This document shows, one piece after another, positions 34,575-47,380 of a stretch of 64,000 nucleotides of DNA. The stretch comes from Thermothelomyces thermophilus ATCC 42464. Its lineage: Eukaryota; Ascomycota; Sordariomycetes; Sordariales; Chaetomiaceae. Every line of letters begins with the position of its first letter. Positions within the stretch are counted from its first letter, which is position 1. The notes beneath the pieces were generated by a model. The model had not been told where the DNA came from and did not search any database. It saw only the letters and a program-made list of their open reading frames with translations. Where the stretch lies: NCBI RefSeq assembly GCF_000226095.1, contig NC_016472.1, forward strand, positions 5,766,001 to 5,830,000, read 5' to 3'. Made by a program: the position numbers and the translations under genes.

Positions 34575-35934
34575 CTTGCACCCATCTTACCTAAGGTACT
34601 CCCAAATCAGGTATGATTCGCTCCCTTACCTACCTGGGAGATACCTCCCTACCATGTAACCTGTGCCTATCCCCCGCGCCCTGCCCCTCAAAACCAGGAA
34701 GTTTCTAATTAAGCGTTCAAAAAGGTTTATTGCTAGATTCCCCCCCCCCCCCCCCCTTAATATACAACTTAATATACAAAACAGGAACCTCAGTACAGCC
34801 ATTTTTGTAATGACTTCGCGTTACTGAATGTCCAAATATAAAATACTACAGTCGAAAATTGAAGAAAACAGCACTATTAACTCGGGAATATCATTCACCG
34901 GACCACACTTTCCAATGAGCCTGGTCACTTTTCCTGCCAGGGAAAATAGCGGCTGTCTAAGGTACAGCACCTTGAACCTTGCTGAGCGCAGCGTCATTTG
35001 AGACCCTTATCAAGGTACGAAGCAGGTACATAACACAAGTTGTTTCACCCGCCAGTTCTGGACCTATGAGCACATGTTAGTTGTTTGCTTTTTTTAAATC
35101 AAACCTTTTTCTGATGCCCCCTTCCCTTCGCTTGCCAAGTGAACCGGGCGGGACTGACACAGGTGGCATGGTCGCACCAATCACCCGAACTTTCTCGTCC
35201 TGCCATCTACAAGCAATCTCGTCGGATTCCGGACTCTGTTGCCGTTCGGCGAAGGAATCCCTATGTGTGCATGGTGTAGAGCTGTAGTGTACGGATTACT
35301 CCGTGGTACATACCTACAGACATGTATGTACAGATTATGTATTATGTAATAGGTATGTATGTACTGTACCTCACTGTCGCCAAGCCGTTTCCGACCGGTT
35401 TTCTTTGCGCGTGATAGGCCCGAACTAGGAAGCTCAAATAAGACAACCACCAACAACCCTCCCATGCTTCTCGTTGGGCCTACTCGGCCTGTACCTGGTC
35501 AGTTGGGTTTTTCTCTCGCAGCTCAGGTGAAGGCCCCGTGATTGAGCACATCACCTGAGCAAACTCCACGGCGGACCTCCGGTGTTGCATTGCTCTCTCA
35601 CTTAGCTTGGCACCTCCTCATTCAAGGTCTCCACGATGCCAAGGCGAACAATGCGGGCTCAGTCCTCACTTGGCGTCGCTGCCCAGAGAGGCGGTGGATG
35701 GCAGCGTCCATCGGAAGTTCGGCAGGTCTTCTATGAGACGGGGTGATGCACCGAGCATGGCTTCATTCCTTCATCATCATCCTCTCCACTCTCGTCCCCC
35801 TCCCCTCTTCCCTTCCTCCACTCTACCGGGGGGGGGGGGGGGGGGGAATATATTGACAGCCCCGTCCTGTCTTCATCCTACCCGGAATACCGCCCTCCTT
35901 CGCCCTTCACCTTGCATACGAACCCCAGTCTTGC
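34575..35934. other. Intergenic, upstream region of the GH2 gene
   Basis: No gene. Contains a C run at 34740-34756, a TACGGATTACTCCGT near-palindrome at 35290-35304, ATGTATGTAC-type microrepeats at 35330-35370 and a G run of 19 at 35828-35846, about 90 bp before the start codon. Confidence 0.6.
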
Positions 35935-38796
35935 ATGATGTATCTCCCCCTGCGGCTTGCTCTTGTGTCGCTCGGCCTGCTGTTGGCGTGCGCCGAAGCG
36001 GCCGAACCGTACCGCCTTCGCGCTCCCCCCCTCGACACGCCGTGGACCAAAGATGTGGGCACGAACCCTTGGCCGCAGCATCCTCGCCCCCAGCTCCGCC
36101 GCGATGCTTGGAAGACGCTCAACGGCATCTGGACATACCAGCCAACCCAAGGCGCTCCCGACGCCGGCGCCCTCCCGAAGCTGCCTCTGGAGAAGGAAGT
36201 TCTGATTCCCTCGTGCATCGAGAGCGGTATCTCCGGCATTATGGATATGAGTTTTCAGGTCACTAGGATGTGGTTCGGGACCAACTTCACCGTGCCCCCG
36301 CGCTGGACCGAGTCGGGCCGCCGCGTCCTGCTCAACTTTGAGGCGGTCGACTACGAGGCCACCGTCTACGTCAATGGCGCGGAGGTCGGGTTCAACCGCG
36401 GCGGTTACGCTCGCTTCACCTTTGACATTACCGATCACCTTGCTGAGAACGGTGCCAATGAGCTGTAAGTATAAAGAGGGAAAAAAAAAAAAAAAAAAAA
36501 AGAGGCCGATGAACTGTAAAAGATGAGGAAAACGGAGAAGAAGGAGAGAAATGTCTTCTAGATAATATCTGTGAAGCGGGCTAACAGCAGAGTTTAGCCA
36601 CGTCTTCGTCTTCGACCCGACGGATGACCAGAGCATCCCCCAGGGCAAGCAGACCAAGCGACCCTCGCACATCTTCTACACGCCATGCACGGGCATCTGG
36701 GGAACCGTGTGGCTCGAGAGCGTCCCGGACAACTTCATCTCGGGCCTCGACCTGGCCGGCGACATGGACGGCAAGCTGACCGTCACCGTCCACAGCCGGA
36801 CCAAGAAGGAGACCCCGGTCGAGATCTCGGTCGTGGCTCCGCACGGCGGTGTGGGGGCCAAGCACGAGGGCGTCTCGGACCGCGAGTTCACGCTCCGGGT
36901 GCCCGACCCCGACCTCTGGTCGCCCGACTCGCCCACCCTGTACAACGTCACCGTCAAGTTGGGCGCGGACGAGGTCACCAGCTACACGGGCTTCCGGACC
37001 ATCTCCTCCGGCGTGGTCAACGGGATCAAGCGCCCCCTGCTCAACGGCGAGTTCGTCTTCCTGTTCGGCCCGCTCGACCAGGGCTACTGGCCGGACGGCA
37101 TCTACACCCCACCGACGTTGGAAGCCATGGTCTACGACCTGAGAGTGATTAAGAGCCTGGGGATGAACATGCGTAGGTCGCCTATTCTTCCCCCGGGACG
37201 TCAAATAATTATGCAAAAACAAACAAAAAAAAGGATGGAAAAAAACGGGGCTAACCTGATTAATTATTAATTATTCAATCAAAGTCCGAAAACACATCAA
37301 GATTGAGCCAGACCTGTTCTATGAGGCCTGCGACCGGCTCGGAGTCATGGTTTTCCAGGACATGCCCTCAATGTGAGCAGCCCCCCTTTGCGTTTGAAAA
37401 AATGATTCTGTTGTGGGAGGGGTCGGACTCTGGCTCAGTGAGGTGGGGGAGGGGAAGAGGAGGGGGGGGGGGGGGGGGGATGATCCATCCGTCTAACCGT
37501 CAGTGTGTTTGTTTGCGTGTGAGCGGGTGTGACTGACGTCGGCTGTGCAGGAGGGTGTTCACCAACGCGCGGCCCACCGACGCGGAGCAAAAGGAGTTCG
37601 AGCGTCAGCTGGAGATCATGGTCAACGAGCACAAGAGCCACCCGTCCATCATCGCCTGGGTCCTCTACAACGAGGGCTGGGGTCAGAGAACCGACTACTT
37701 CCCCGAGTTCGCGCTGACCGACCGCGTCCGCGAGCTCGACCCGACCAGGCTCATCGATTCGGTCACGGGCTGGCACGACCATGGTGCGGTACGTTGATCT
37801 CACAAGAAGACTTCTTGGCGTGTTTTGCCCCTTTGATTGGACCTGGACTAATGCTGTGATGCTTGGGTTAATTATTTTCTATTTGGCAGGGCGACTTCTC
37901 GGTAAGTTAATCTCTACCTAATCGCCTCCTCCCTATCGATATACCCACCTACCTCCCCTAATTATCCTACACATATACACCCTAGGTAATGTATGGAGTT
38001 ACCGTGCATCTTGGGCTGACCTTGACATGCCCAACAGGACAATCATAAATATGCTGAACCGCAGTGCGGCACGCCTTGGCATTCCCAGCCGTCGTCTCCG
38101 TTCGACCCGAACCGGATCGGCTTCCAGGGCGAGTTCGGAGGGATCGGTCATCGCCCAGCCGATGAAAAGTATGTACCTTCCCCCCTCGGCGCCAACCCCC
38201 CCCCCCCCCTTTTTTTTTTTTCTTTTCCTCCCCTCTTGCCGTTTGTGTAGTGTGCCCCCTCCCTTCCTCCACTCTCCCGCTCTCCTTCAAGGTATCCCTC
38301 TTTCCCCCGGGCAGGATCAGCAGCAGCAACAATGGCATCAGCAGAAGCACCTCACTGCGGGGGGAAGTGGGGAAGGAAGAACAGAGGGAACAAGGGCGGA
38401 GCGCACAAGTGGATGTTGCTGAGCGAGCAATGCAATCTGCAATCAATAAATTTAATGACGGACCAACTCGACCAAACCAAGCAACCCCACTAACTGAAAT
38501 CAACAATAATCAGCCTCTGGCCCATCGACGGGGCGGTCAGGACGATCAACGAGACGTACGAGATCCACGCCGGGCTCGAGTCGTACCACTACCGCGCCCA
38601 CGTGCTCCTCACCCAGCTGCGCGAGCAGGTCGAGCGCTACGCCTGCAGCGGCGCCGTCTACACGCAGACCACCGACGTCGAGGGCGAGGTCAACGGCCTC
38701 CTGACCATGGACCGCCGCGTCGTCCGCGTCGACGTCGACCGCTGGCGCGAGGACATCCGCGCCCTCTACAAGGCCGCCCGTGCGAGGGCCAAATAA
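35935..38796 (+). CDS. Secreted glycoside hydrolase family 2 (beta-glucuronidase/beta-galactosidase-like)
   Basis: Seven exons, join(35935..36464, 36598..37172, 37285..37372, 37551..37788, 37890..37901, 38038..38168, 38514..38796), 618 aa. All junctions are GT-AG and keep frame. A signal peptide (LRLALVSLGLLLACAEA) precedes the GH2 sugar-binding, Ig-like and TIM-barrel regions. Landmarks are MNMLRKHIKIEPDLFYEACD, the acid/base WVLYNEGWG (Glu439) and the nucleophile in FQGEFGG (Glu513). Exon 5 is only 12 bp and encodes Gly-Asp-Phe-Ser of the conserved GDF loop. Start: two tandem ATGs, the first taken. Which sugar is cleaved (glucuronide, galactoside or other) cannot be decided by eye. The secretion signal and AA9/GH11 neighbours suggest hemicellulose side-chain removal. 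Confidence 0.9.
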
Positions 38797-40576
38797 AAAA
38801 ATAAAAAAAAAAAACACTACCACCCTGCCTTTATCTGCCTGTTTTTGTGATGCTTTACTTAATTATCCCCTGGGTTGCTATGTTTATGGGGCGGTATTGT
38901 TCTATCGAGTTCCTTCATAAGCTATTGTACCTTGTTACCTAAGGGTGAGTGAGGTACAGGTCTATTAATTATTACTTACTACCTCTAGGTCCCTAAGGTA
39001 CCTAATAAGTATGTACATACCTTAGTTTTCCTTACATCCAGAGAGGGAGGTAATTTACCTAGCCCTACGCTGACGTGAGGAAGATTCCGGGGTTTTGGTT
39101 TGTCGTTTGTCTGCATCGAAAGGGGAGGGAGGGTTACTACGGTCGCTTGATCCGGAAACAACTTTGTTCTGGTAACATTGCTATATTAATTATCCACAAG
39201 CGCTTTTATTTTTCGTTCAGCACTTTGCGCGACGGGATGTTCGAAGTCGTTTCCCTCCCTCCCCTCTCCCCCTTGTTCTTCCCGCGGCATCGCTGATCTA
39301 TCTCTTGCCTCCCCTCACCGTTCTCCCCGCTTGGCATTCCATCACTTGATCGCTGCCGGACGTCTCACCGCCAAGGAGCGTAGAGTTCATCCATTACCTT
39401 GTTGGGAAGGTGTTTGACTGATCCCTTTCGGCACTTTGCATCATTCTCCAGCGAACATATTGTGTGCTTGAAATGTCTCATTACTCCGTACAATGTTCTC
39501 TAACCGTATTTTCTTTCTTCGTCCCTTTTTACTTTCCTTCGCTCGTTTCTAAGGTCTTTTTTTTATTCTTGATTCATTTTTCTTTTCTTCTCTACGTTGA
39601 TAAGCCGAGGTCATTTATTTTCCATGACACAAGCGTATCATGCGACAGAGGCGCCGTCGTCCGCCGAGCGCGTGGCATCAACTTAATTACCATGTCTGAT
39701 GCTGAGATATAAGGGCTAGACCGCTCCGCGAGGCTTTCGGGGTCACATGGAAACAAGCAACGGCGTCGGACAGGGTACCGCTCGGAGCGGGCGGTGCAAC
39801 GACACACCTCAGCGTGGTAACGTTGGCACGACAGGGCGGGTACATAACATAATTACACACGGGATGGCAACGAGGTGCGGGGAAGCTGCTCGAGGGATCG
39901 TCTGCTGACAAGATGGGGTTGCGTGAGTCTGCAAACCAAACCCTCGCCTTGTGGGTTACGGCGATTTGTAGCAATGCAGGTCACATTAATATGACCGAGA
40001 TGAGAAACCCGGTACCAGGATGGCTTGGAAACCGGGGAAAGCACAACACAACCTTTCTGAAGGGAGGGGTCATATTATTAGTCAAAGTATCTACACATGC
40101 GTGCACTCGAGAGAATGGTTCATAGATACTTGCCCGCCATGATCCGAGAATAGCTGCGCTGAGCCGGGTTTCTGAGCACGGTGGTGTAACAAGCCTGAGG
40201 GAGCGATAACTCACACGTCCGAGATGGTCATGCTGAATCTGGATTGAATACAGATCTGACTATTACCTAATTATAATCATAGTCACACACCCCTCCTCTA
40301 GCTCCTCCATGTCTCGGTGCTAGAGTGCTAGAGGCCATGCCAATTCCTCCTGATAGGCAAATGGAATCAAACAAGAGTCGTTCAAGGGGATCTCCATTGT
40401 GAATGGTAAACAGGACAGCTTTATTTAAACACTACTTCACGATTGCGGGGGAACAAGAAGCAAAGAGATTCAAGGTCGAGCTACATCGGAAGGCCGCTGA
40501 GAAAGTGGAAATCGGAAACTGGGACAGATTTAACCAGCTCGTCTTTGCTGATCCACATCACAGTCCACAAGCTCAT
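38797..40576. other. Intergenic, no supported gene
   Basis: 3' flank of the GH2 gene (A-rich just after the stop), then AT-rich spacer with an ACTCCGTA half-palindrome at 39483. No protein-like frame. Confidence 0.55.
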
Positions 40577-40650
40577 TCCTCTGTGGCGCAATTGGCTAGC
40601 GCGTCTGACTGTTAATCAGGAGGTTGGAAGTTCGAGCCTTCCCGGAGGAG
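40577..40650 (+). tRNA. tRNA-Asn (GTT)
   Basis: 74 nt, folds fully. The acceptor is TCCTCTG with CGGAGGA (one U-G pair) and discriminator G. The D stem is GCGC/GCGC. The anticodon stem TCTGA/TCAGG encloses loop CTGTTAA with anticodon GTT. The T arm is GGAAG-TTCGAGC-CTTCC. A and B box sequences are intact, there is no intron, and CCA is not encoded, as expected in eukaryotes. Confidence 0.96.
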
Positions 40651-43600
40651 TCTGTGAGACGGGAAGTTGCCTGTTCCATGTCGACATTTTGCTCTTTTGC
40701 TCCCTAGGGGTAGTTTAATGATTTTTTCTTTTATGGTGGGCTGGGGCAGAGGGTAGGTGATGGTGTTCAAAAGGTGCCCGGAGACAGATCGCTGCGTCGA
40801 ATCTTTTTTTTTTTTCTCCTGGAAGCGGAAACCATCCGCGCTTTGTATCCAGATCTCATCCAAATAAACGGGCATAACCAGACATGCCAGTTTAACTGCC
40901 TTGACAGCCAGCGGTTGAACTTGAAAGACAGACAGGACTGGGGGTAAATGGAACAAATGAAGAATTGACCAGCAATGCCTTTGAAGACGCGATAGAGGTC
41001 GAGAGAGATTGGGAAGATTAGTATAGGATAGCATTGCCGACTACTTTATATCTTATCCTGGATCTACAAGAGAGGACCTGGCCACTTCCTGTCTCGCTTT
41101 CCCAAGGCAGTCACGGGATGATAATAGTAAGACAGAGAGAGAGAGAACGCCGAAAGCGAGATTAGAAGCGATACTATACGCTTACAGACTTCTATAGCAG
41201 CCAATATGGTCCTAGGTACTCCTCCCGACCCGGACAAGTTAAGTGATGTCAGAAGCGACTGAGCTTCAAGGGCACTAGCCATAAGCGATGCACGCCACTT
41301 TATATGCTTATCAGCACATAGATCATTTTCCTTTATCTATTTATATCGCTCTTTCTCTCCTTTGTAGATAGTTTAACAAGGCACTCTTTCTGTTCCTTCC
41401 TTGCCACTACTCTCAACGCCTCCTATACGCTTATTTGAGCTCGTAACTGCGTTTGGCACGTGAAAACGCGTCCGAGACAAGGTATACCCTATTATTAACC
41501 GCAAGATGACATCTGTACCTAAGCAAGTCGTCTAACCCCTGGATTGACCTATCTTAGCCCTTCGTACCTTACTATCCTGCTACGGTGCGTAGATAACTTT
41601 GACCAGATCATTGACTTCGGGAAGCCACTGCTACTAGGAATCCCACCGAACCTAGGCTTTAACCAAAGTACCTCGCCTACATCTCTGGCTCCTAAGGTTA
41701 ACATCGACCGCTCATCTAGCACTGCCTCGGATATCTAGGCGCTAAGATACACTCTGTTCCACAGGCGGGCCGGTATATAGGTTCTCGACGAGTGACACTA
41801 CAACCAAGCTTGCAACGTTGTCGAGCACATCTTCGACAATGTTATCAGTGGGTCGCCACCGGGCCTCTAGAACAAGCTATATTTTAGAGAGAACAGCGGG
41901 CCAGGTTTCATCGGAACGGCCCGGGATGGATACATATATATATATATATAGAGGTATGTGTATTATAGAAGGGCGAGACGTAGGTATAGGGCCAGACGCC
42001 GCCGGATCCTGATATCGTTTTGGAGGCCAATGTGCACGGGATATGGGACGAGAACCGGTCGAGGCTTAGCACGCCATCGAGCTGGAGACCCGCCACCCCC
42101 CTGGGGCTCGAGATCAGGGTCGCCGACCGGGGTTGCCAGATCGTCGCCCAGCCCGCCGGGTCCGCCATCTGGTGGATGATCAACCAAAACGTGGTCTCCC
42201 ACTGGGGCGATGTCGATGGCGGATTCCGACATAATATTCCGATACCCGGACGAGGCCGCGTAGTGTCGGGATCTCCTAAGGCATCCCTTTGCCTACGACA
42301 CGAGGCGTAGAATCACAGTCGCCAGGATTCTGAATCACCCTCGGCAGGCATTTCGTGGGAGGGATTAATCTTAAAAGGTTTCGTTTCATAATTCACCCCC
42401 CAAACAACCGCATTTCAGGGAATGAAGAGAAAATTATAACCAAGGCCAGGCAGTGTCCGAATATGCCTTCTGGCTCGTTCCTTGATCGTCAAGAGCTCTG
42501 CCCCATTGTCCTGCTTTGCCAGGCTCCACCTTCGTCGTGTAATTATTGTGGGCTGCCGCTTCCAAGTGAAACATCTCAAGATCCAATGTTTCACTGCCAC
42601 TGCTGCCGTGCATTCAGGTTGGTGTTCACGCATCCACCGCTTTCCACCCGTGAGTCAGTTAACGCTAGGCGAGCAAGACGATCATCCGAGCTCGCCGAGA
42701 AATTCCCACTTTCCCTTGCATTTTTTTTTACAAAAAAAGACAATAAGAACCCTGGAAATCCTCTACAGTGCTCGAGCATAACCGAGATTCAATACGCTCT
42801 GCCCGTCGGTTACGTGAGATGGGCAACTCGATCAAAAATGACGTCAAGTTTACGGCGCCTCCCGACGGCGGTCCTTCCCCTCAATCCATCAGTCAAACCA
42901 CATGCTGCGAGTGCCATTTTGCCTTTTATTATTTTGCAATTCACTCTCATGGCAACGAAACCTACACCGTTGGTTAATTGCTTACTAGGTGCAATTATTC
43001 CGAGGCGAGTATAGGCCTGCACGCTGCCAAGGGTAAGGTATTAATTAATTAGGTAATTAATTACAGCTCCTGGAGCTCGCGATAGTTTAATAATTATCAA
43101 GGCTTGCAATGAAGTTGCCGCGACCAGAAAGCCGGGTTTTCAGCTTTCGCAGTCTGTTTCTCTTCGCCTTTGATATCGGTGTTGCTGACTTTCTCTGGCT
43201 CGTCCGCCACCCCTTTTCCCATTTACTCCTTTCCCGTCGGTCTAGGATAACCATCCGCTCGGGTAATAGGACACGGGGAAACCCTTACCCCTGGGGTCCT
43301 TCGAACCGAGCAAACATCGAGGCATTGTTCTTGACAACTGGAGATGGTGTTTTTCACCGCTATTGTCCATTTTTGAACAGGCAAAGAACAGACATTACCT
43401 GGTTTTTGGCGGTGCTCTGGGTTTGAAGTTATTGCAAGTGCATCATGAGCTGTATTAATATCCTAAGAGGGCGCGAGAGCTTGGGAGTCGGGGCGGTGAG
43501 GCGACCTCAGTCTGTCGCCGGGGCGGCCGAGGTTAATTAGATCAGTTAATATGAAAGGTACTGCCTCCCTGGGATGGGTAATTAATACTAGAAACTAGAC

Positions 43601-44804
43601 TCGGCAAAAAGATGACAAGCTCGGAGCCATTACTATCTAATCGACATTCTCGAATACAAGCTAATTATGCTAGCAAGAGTTAGCTTTTCACAGCAAGAGT
43701 TTGCTTTCAACATGGCTTGCTCAACTCCTTTCATCACCCTGCTCTCTATTTCCCCTTTTGTCTTACGGAGAGGATGAGCCCGCTGAGCAGGGAGTTAAGA
43801 CTTTCCTGTCTCTAGAACAGACACGGGTAAGAGAGTGTCTGAACTAGGTCTACCAACGTAGGCAGCTGGAGGAAGATATAATAAGTAACTCTCCCACCAC
43901 CAGACAGCTGCAACCCTCGGGGAGACCTGGCGAGGATGATCGGTGAAAAAGGCAAAAGTTCCAGATCCTTCTCGCCCCGCCCGGACACAACACTAATTAT
44001 GCTACGCACACTTCTTCGTCCACGGCGTATATACCTGAAGTATGTCAAACCTACATACCGCAAGTATATACCAAAGTGCAAACACTATGTATTGCATACT
44101 CGCTGGCGCCTCTGACGTACCTTGCGGAGCTTCCCACCTTTTTTTTTTTTTTTTAATTTGCAGGCCGTTCCAGGAACCGGGTCGGCATTGGGTACATTGG
44201 GTATCCTGAAAATCGCACTCCTTCGGTGGCCTCTTGGTATAGTTGAAACTGTTGGCCGAGCAGGGGGATTATCGAGATGGTCTCTCGGCCTTAACGTTGA
44301 ACGCATGGCGTGGCCCCCTGACCATCAGCTTTGAGACCGGGTTCTGTTGGGACCGTTTCCTGGTTTCCTGGTATGTGGGGTGTGTTCGAACGCAACCCTC
44401 CTGGCGGCTAAATATGAGCCATCCGACTCGGTCCTGATTGGGCGAGATGCCCATGACATCCACCGTTTTAGGTATCCGGACAAGAGGTGTCCGTGGGTTT
44501 CCGTATTTAGCGCAAGCCCGAGTGCTGCCCAGAGGCCGGGAGCAACCAAGCGGTCTCGGCAGCCGGCCCGTTTGGCGTTGGGCTGCCGACATTGTCACTG
44601 CTGCCGTTGCAATGTCCCCGCTGCCGCCTGGGTTTGTCATGGTGTAGTGTGCGGCGTACGGAATGATTATACCCTCCTTGTTGACCTAGCAGCCGAGCAG
44701 CCTAGCAGATGACTTGAAGAGTTAAACCCGGTTACCCGGAAAGAAAGGAGCAGAGAGCACCTAGTTAGTGCCATCCCTCCTAGCAATAAGTGTACTCTCG
44801 TGTC
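40651..44804. other. Long intergenic region, no supported gene
   Basis: About 4 kb of mostly AT-rich sequence. A 219-codon plus frame at 42355-43014 lacks coding character. A TA repeat lies at 41932-41951, and a GC-rich island at 41990-42235 is listed separately. The last ~600 bp are presumably the AA9 promoter. A GGCTAA at 44406-44411 matches the short Xyr1/XlnR-type core and GTGGGG at 44375-44380 fits the CreA consensus, but such short motifs occur by chance. Confidence 0.5.
41990..42235 (+). other. GC-rich island, possible exon or gene relic
   Basis: Within AT-rich surroundings this ~245-bp stretch has strongly G/C-ending codons in the plus frame that reads LEANVHGIWDENRSRL ... SAIWWMINQNVVSHWGDVDG. 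There is no clear start, stop or splice context and no family I recognise. It could be a leftover exon of a lost gene. Confidence 0.3.
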
Positions 44805-44812
44805 TATATAAG
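44805..44812 (+). promoter_or_regulatory. TATA box of the AA9 gene
   Basis: TATATAAG, 124 bp upstream of the AA9 start codon, with an A/C-rich leader between. Good match and spacing for a strongly expressed secreted-enzyme gene. Confidence 0.6.
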
Positions 44813-44935
44813 ATTATCACCTCGCTCTTGCTCTTGGCTTCCTTTGTTTCTTGTCCAATCCTGTTAACCTGCCCAACAACCCTCCAGAATACCCCCAACA
44901 AAGGAGAAAACACTCCTCTGAGCAGCGACATCACG

Positions 44936-46384
44936 ATGAAGGGACTCCTCGGCGCCGCCGCCCTCTCGCTGGCCGTCAGCGATGTCTCGGCCCACTACAT
45001 CTTTCAGCAGCTGACGACGGGCGGCGTCAAGCACGCTGTGTACCAGTACATCCGCAAGAACACCAACTATAACTCGCCCGTGACCGATCTGACGTCCAAC
45101 GACCTCCGCTGCAATGTGGGTGCTACCGGTGCGGGCACCGATACCGTCACGGTGCGCGCCGGCGATTCGTTCACCTTCACGACCGATACGCCCGTTTACC
45201 ACCAGGGCCCGACCTCGATGTGAGCATGCCCCGGAGCCTTCCAAACTTGCTTGTCTGGGAAACACAACAGTCACTGACGGTAGCATCCAGCTACATGTCC
45301 AAGGCCCCCGGCAGCGCGTCCGACTACGACGGCAGCGGCGGCTGGTTCAAGATCAAGGACTGGGGTACGCAAACCAACCCTCTTCTTTTTCAAATTATAG
45401 CCACTTGTGGCACATCACGACTAATTAACCGTTTTGATCAATATTAGGTGCCGACTTTAGCAGCGGCCAGGCCACCTGGACCTTGGCGTGTATGTAATTA
45501 CACCTCCCTCCCGTCCCCTCCCTTCCCCTTTCCTCGAGTTCTCCTTGACTTTGGAGCCCGCAACTGACCGAACGAAACCTTCCGTCCAGCTGACTACACC
45601 GCCACGATTCCGGAATGTATTCCCCCCGGCGACTACCTGCTTCGCATCCAGCAACTCGGCATCCACAACCCTTGGCCCGCGGGCATCCCCCAGTTCTACA
45701 TCTCTTGTGCCCAGATCACCGTGACTGGTGGCGGCAGTGCCAACCCCGGCCCGACCGTCTCCATCCCAGGCGCCTTCAAGGAGACCGACCCGGGCTACAC
45801 TGTCAACGTGAGCCTTTTCTCCCTTCCCCTTCATAACCATCAACGGATTCCCTCTTCTCCAAGCCTGCCCCCTCCCCCCCCCAATACCATCTGCTGCCGA
45901 GATCCCACAAAGCTAACCACCGAATAACAACCAAAAAAAAAAAAAAAAAAACACAGATCTACAACAACTTCCACAACTACACCGTCCCTGGCCCAGCCGT
46001 CTTCACCTGCAACGGTAGCGGCGGCAACAACGGCGGCGGCTCCAACCCAGTCACCACCACCACCACCACCACCACCAGGCCGTCCACCAGCACCGCCCAG
46101 TCCCAGCCGTCGTCGAGCCCGACCAGCCCCTCCAGCTGCACCGTCGCGAAGTGGTACGTCTCTTAACCCCCCCCCCCCCCCCCCAAAAAAACCCACCACA
46201 ACCCTTTTTTTTTTAATTTTTTCCCTTTCTTTCTTTCTTTCCACATTCGGTCTTTGTCTCGTAATGACTGACGGTTTTTCTGTGCAGGGGCCAGTGCGGA
46301 GGACAGGGTTACAGCGGCTGCACCGTGTGCGCGGCCGGGTCGACCTGCCAGAAGACCAACGACTACTACAGCCAGTGCTTGTAG
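44936..46384 (+). CDS. AA9 lytic polysaccharide monooxygenase with C-terminal CBM1
   Basis: Six exons, join(44936..45219, 45291..45364, 45448..45489, 45590..45807, 45957..46153, 46288..46384), 303 aa. The signal peptide is residues 1-19, so the mature protein begins with His20, the first copper-brace ligand. The second is His89 in YHQGP, and the axial Tyr is in [12 protein letters not shown]. The catalytic domain ends near [10 protein letters not shown] ... [12 protein letters not shown] Gly/Asn and Thr/Ser/Pro-rich linker (including an eight-Thr run) leads to a CBM1 of cellulose-binding type ([16 protein letters not shown] ... YYSQCL). Copper-dependent oxidative cleavage of cellulose, extracellular. 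The third exon boundary was fixed by requiring [13 protein letters not shown]. Introns 4 and 5 carry long A and C runs. Confidence 0.95.
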
Positions 46385-47380
46385 AATGACCACACGACCG
46401 ACGGCGCCGCAGGGGCGGGCGGTTGTTGTGTCGTTGTACAGGCGGTGTGGTTGGTAGCAGTGTGCGCGGGAGAGGATAATAAATAGGGTGAGAAGGGGGG
46501 GGGGGGGGTGGTGGCAAGCAAAGGGTGAAGAAGAAGAGGAGTGTTTGTTGGATGGCATGGCCAACGTCCATCACCCCCTAATTAATCTCCTCCCCTTTTG
46601 GCCAGATGATATTAATAGGAGACGGGGACTGGAGAGGAGGAACATTGGCAGACTCATATCGGCTTCTGCCTTGACGCCTACTCAACCTTCTTTGCACATA
46701 TTTTCCGCATTCAGAGGTATATACATTTTTTTTCCTGTAACCTCTCCCGTCCTCCCGGGACATTCCTGCTCACATGCCTCTCGCGCGGAATATGATAATG
46801 GTGGCAGGTATTCTTCTGACATGGGTGGAAACTATCGAGACTTCAAATGTCCGAGCTTCCCCCCCTCGATGAGAGGACTAGTCACTCATGGTCGATTGAA
46901 ACCTGCCGCGAAGGAGGGGATCATTAGCACTAATTATTAATAATTAAAGGAACCCCTGAATGGACGCGGCCTCCCTCTCCAGCGATTTACGACACCCATC
47001 TTGATGCCTGCTACTTCCCGGCAGTAGTTACTCAGCTGACACTCTCTTTCGCGGATAAAGGATATGGCTAGTGGCGTCACCGATCAGAACAACCAAAGAC
47101 CGGCGATCCGCTGTAATTATCGTAATCATTGAGTTAACGGTGCAGAGCGGTGGCATAATAGCACAATGAATCAATGCTCGTAGATGGGATAGGCGTAGTA
47201 TTAACTATTCGGACATAATATTCGTCAATCATTAATTAATCTAAGAGGCAGATATCTGTAAGTATTATTAAATTATATCCGGACCGTTTCCCACAGACCT
47301 CTCTCTATCCAAACTCCCGCAATCAGAGACAAACCGTTCCACACATCATAATTATTAACTCTTCCCAATCATCACAAACA
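46385..47380. other. Intergenic between convergent AA9 and zinc-finger genes
   Basis: 3' flanks of both genes. A G run lies at 46495-46508. No gene seen. Confidence 0.6.

Noticed and set aside
35878-36672. 264-codon minus-strand ORF opposite the GH2 first exon
   Set aside because: Antisense to a gene with clear GH2 motifs and crosses a poly-A intron. A product of high GC content.
42355-43014. 219-codon plus-strand ORF with Cys/His-rich stretch
   Set aside because: No coding bias, no start context, no domain. It contains homopolymer-encoded runs, and the Cys/His cluster does not match a known zinc motif.
45840-46574. 244-codon minus-strand ORF opposite the AA9 3' exons
   Set aside because: Low-complexity translation of homopolymer introns and of the CBM1-coding exon.
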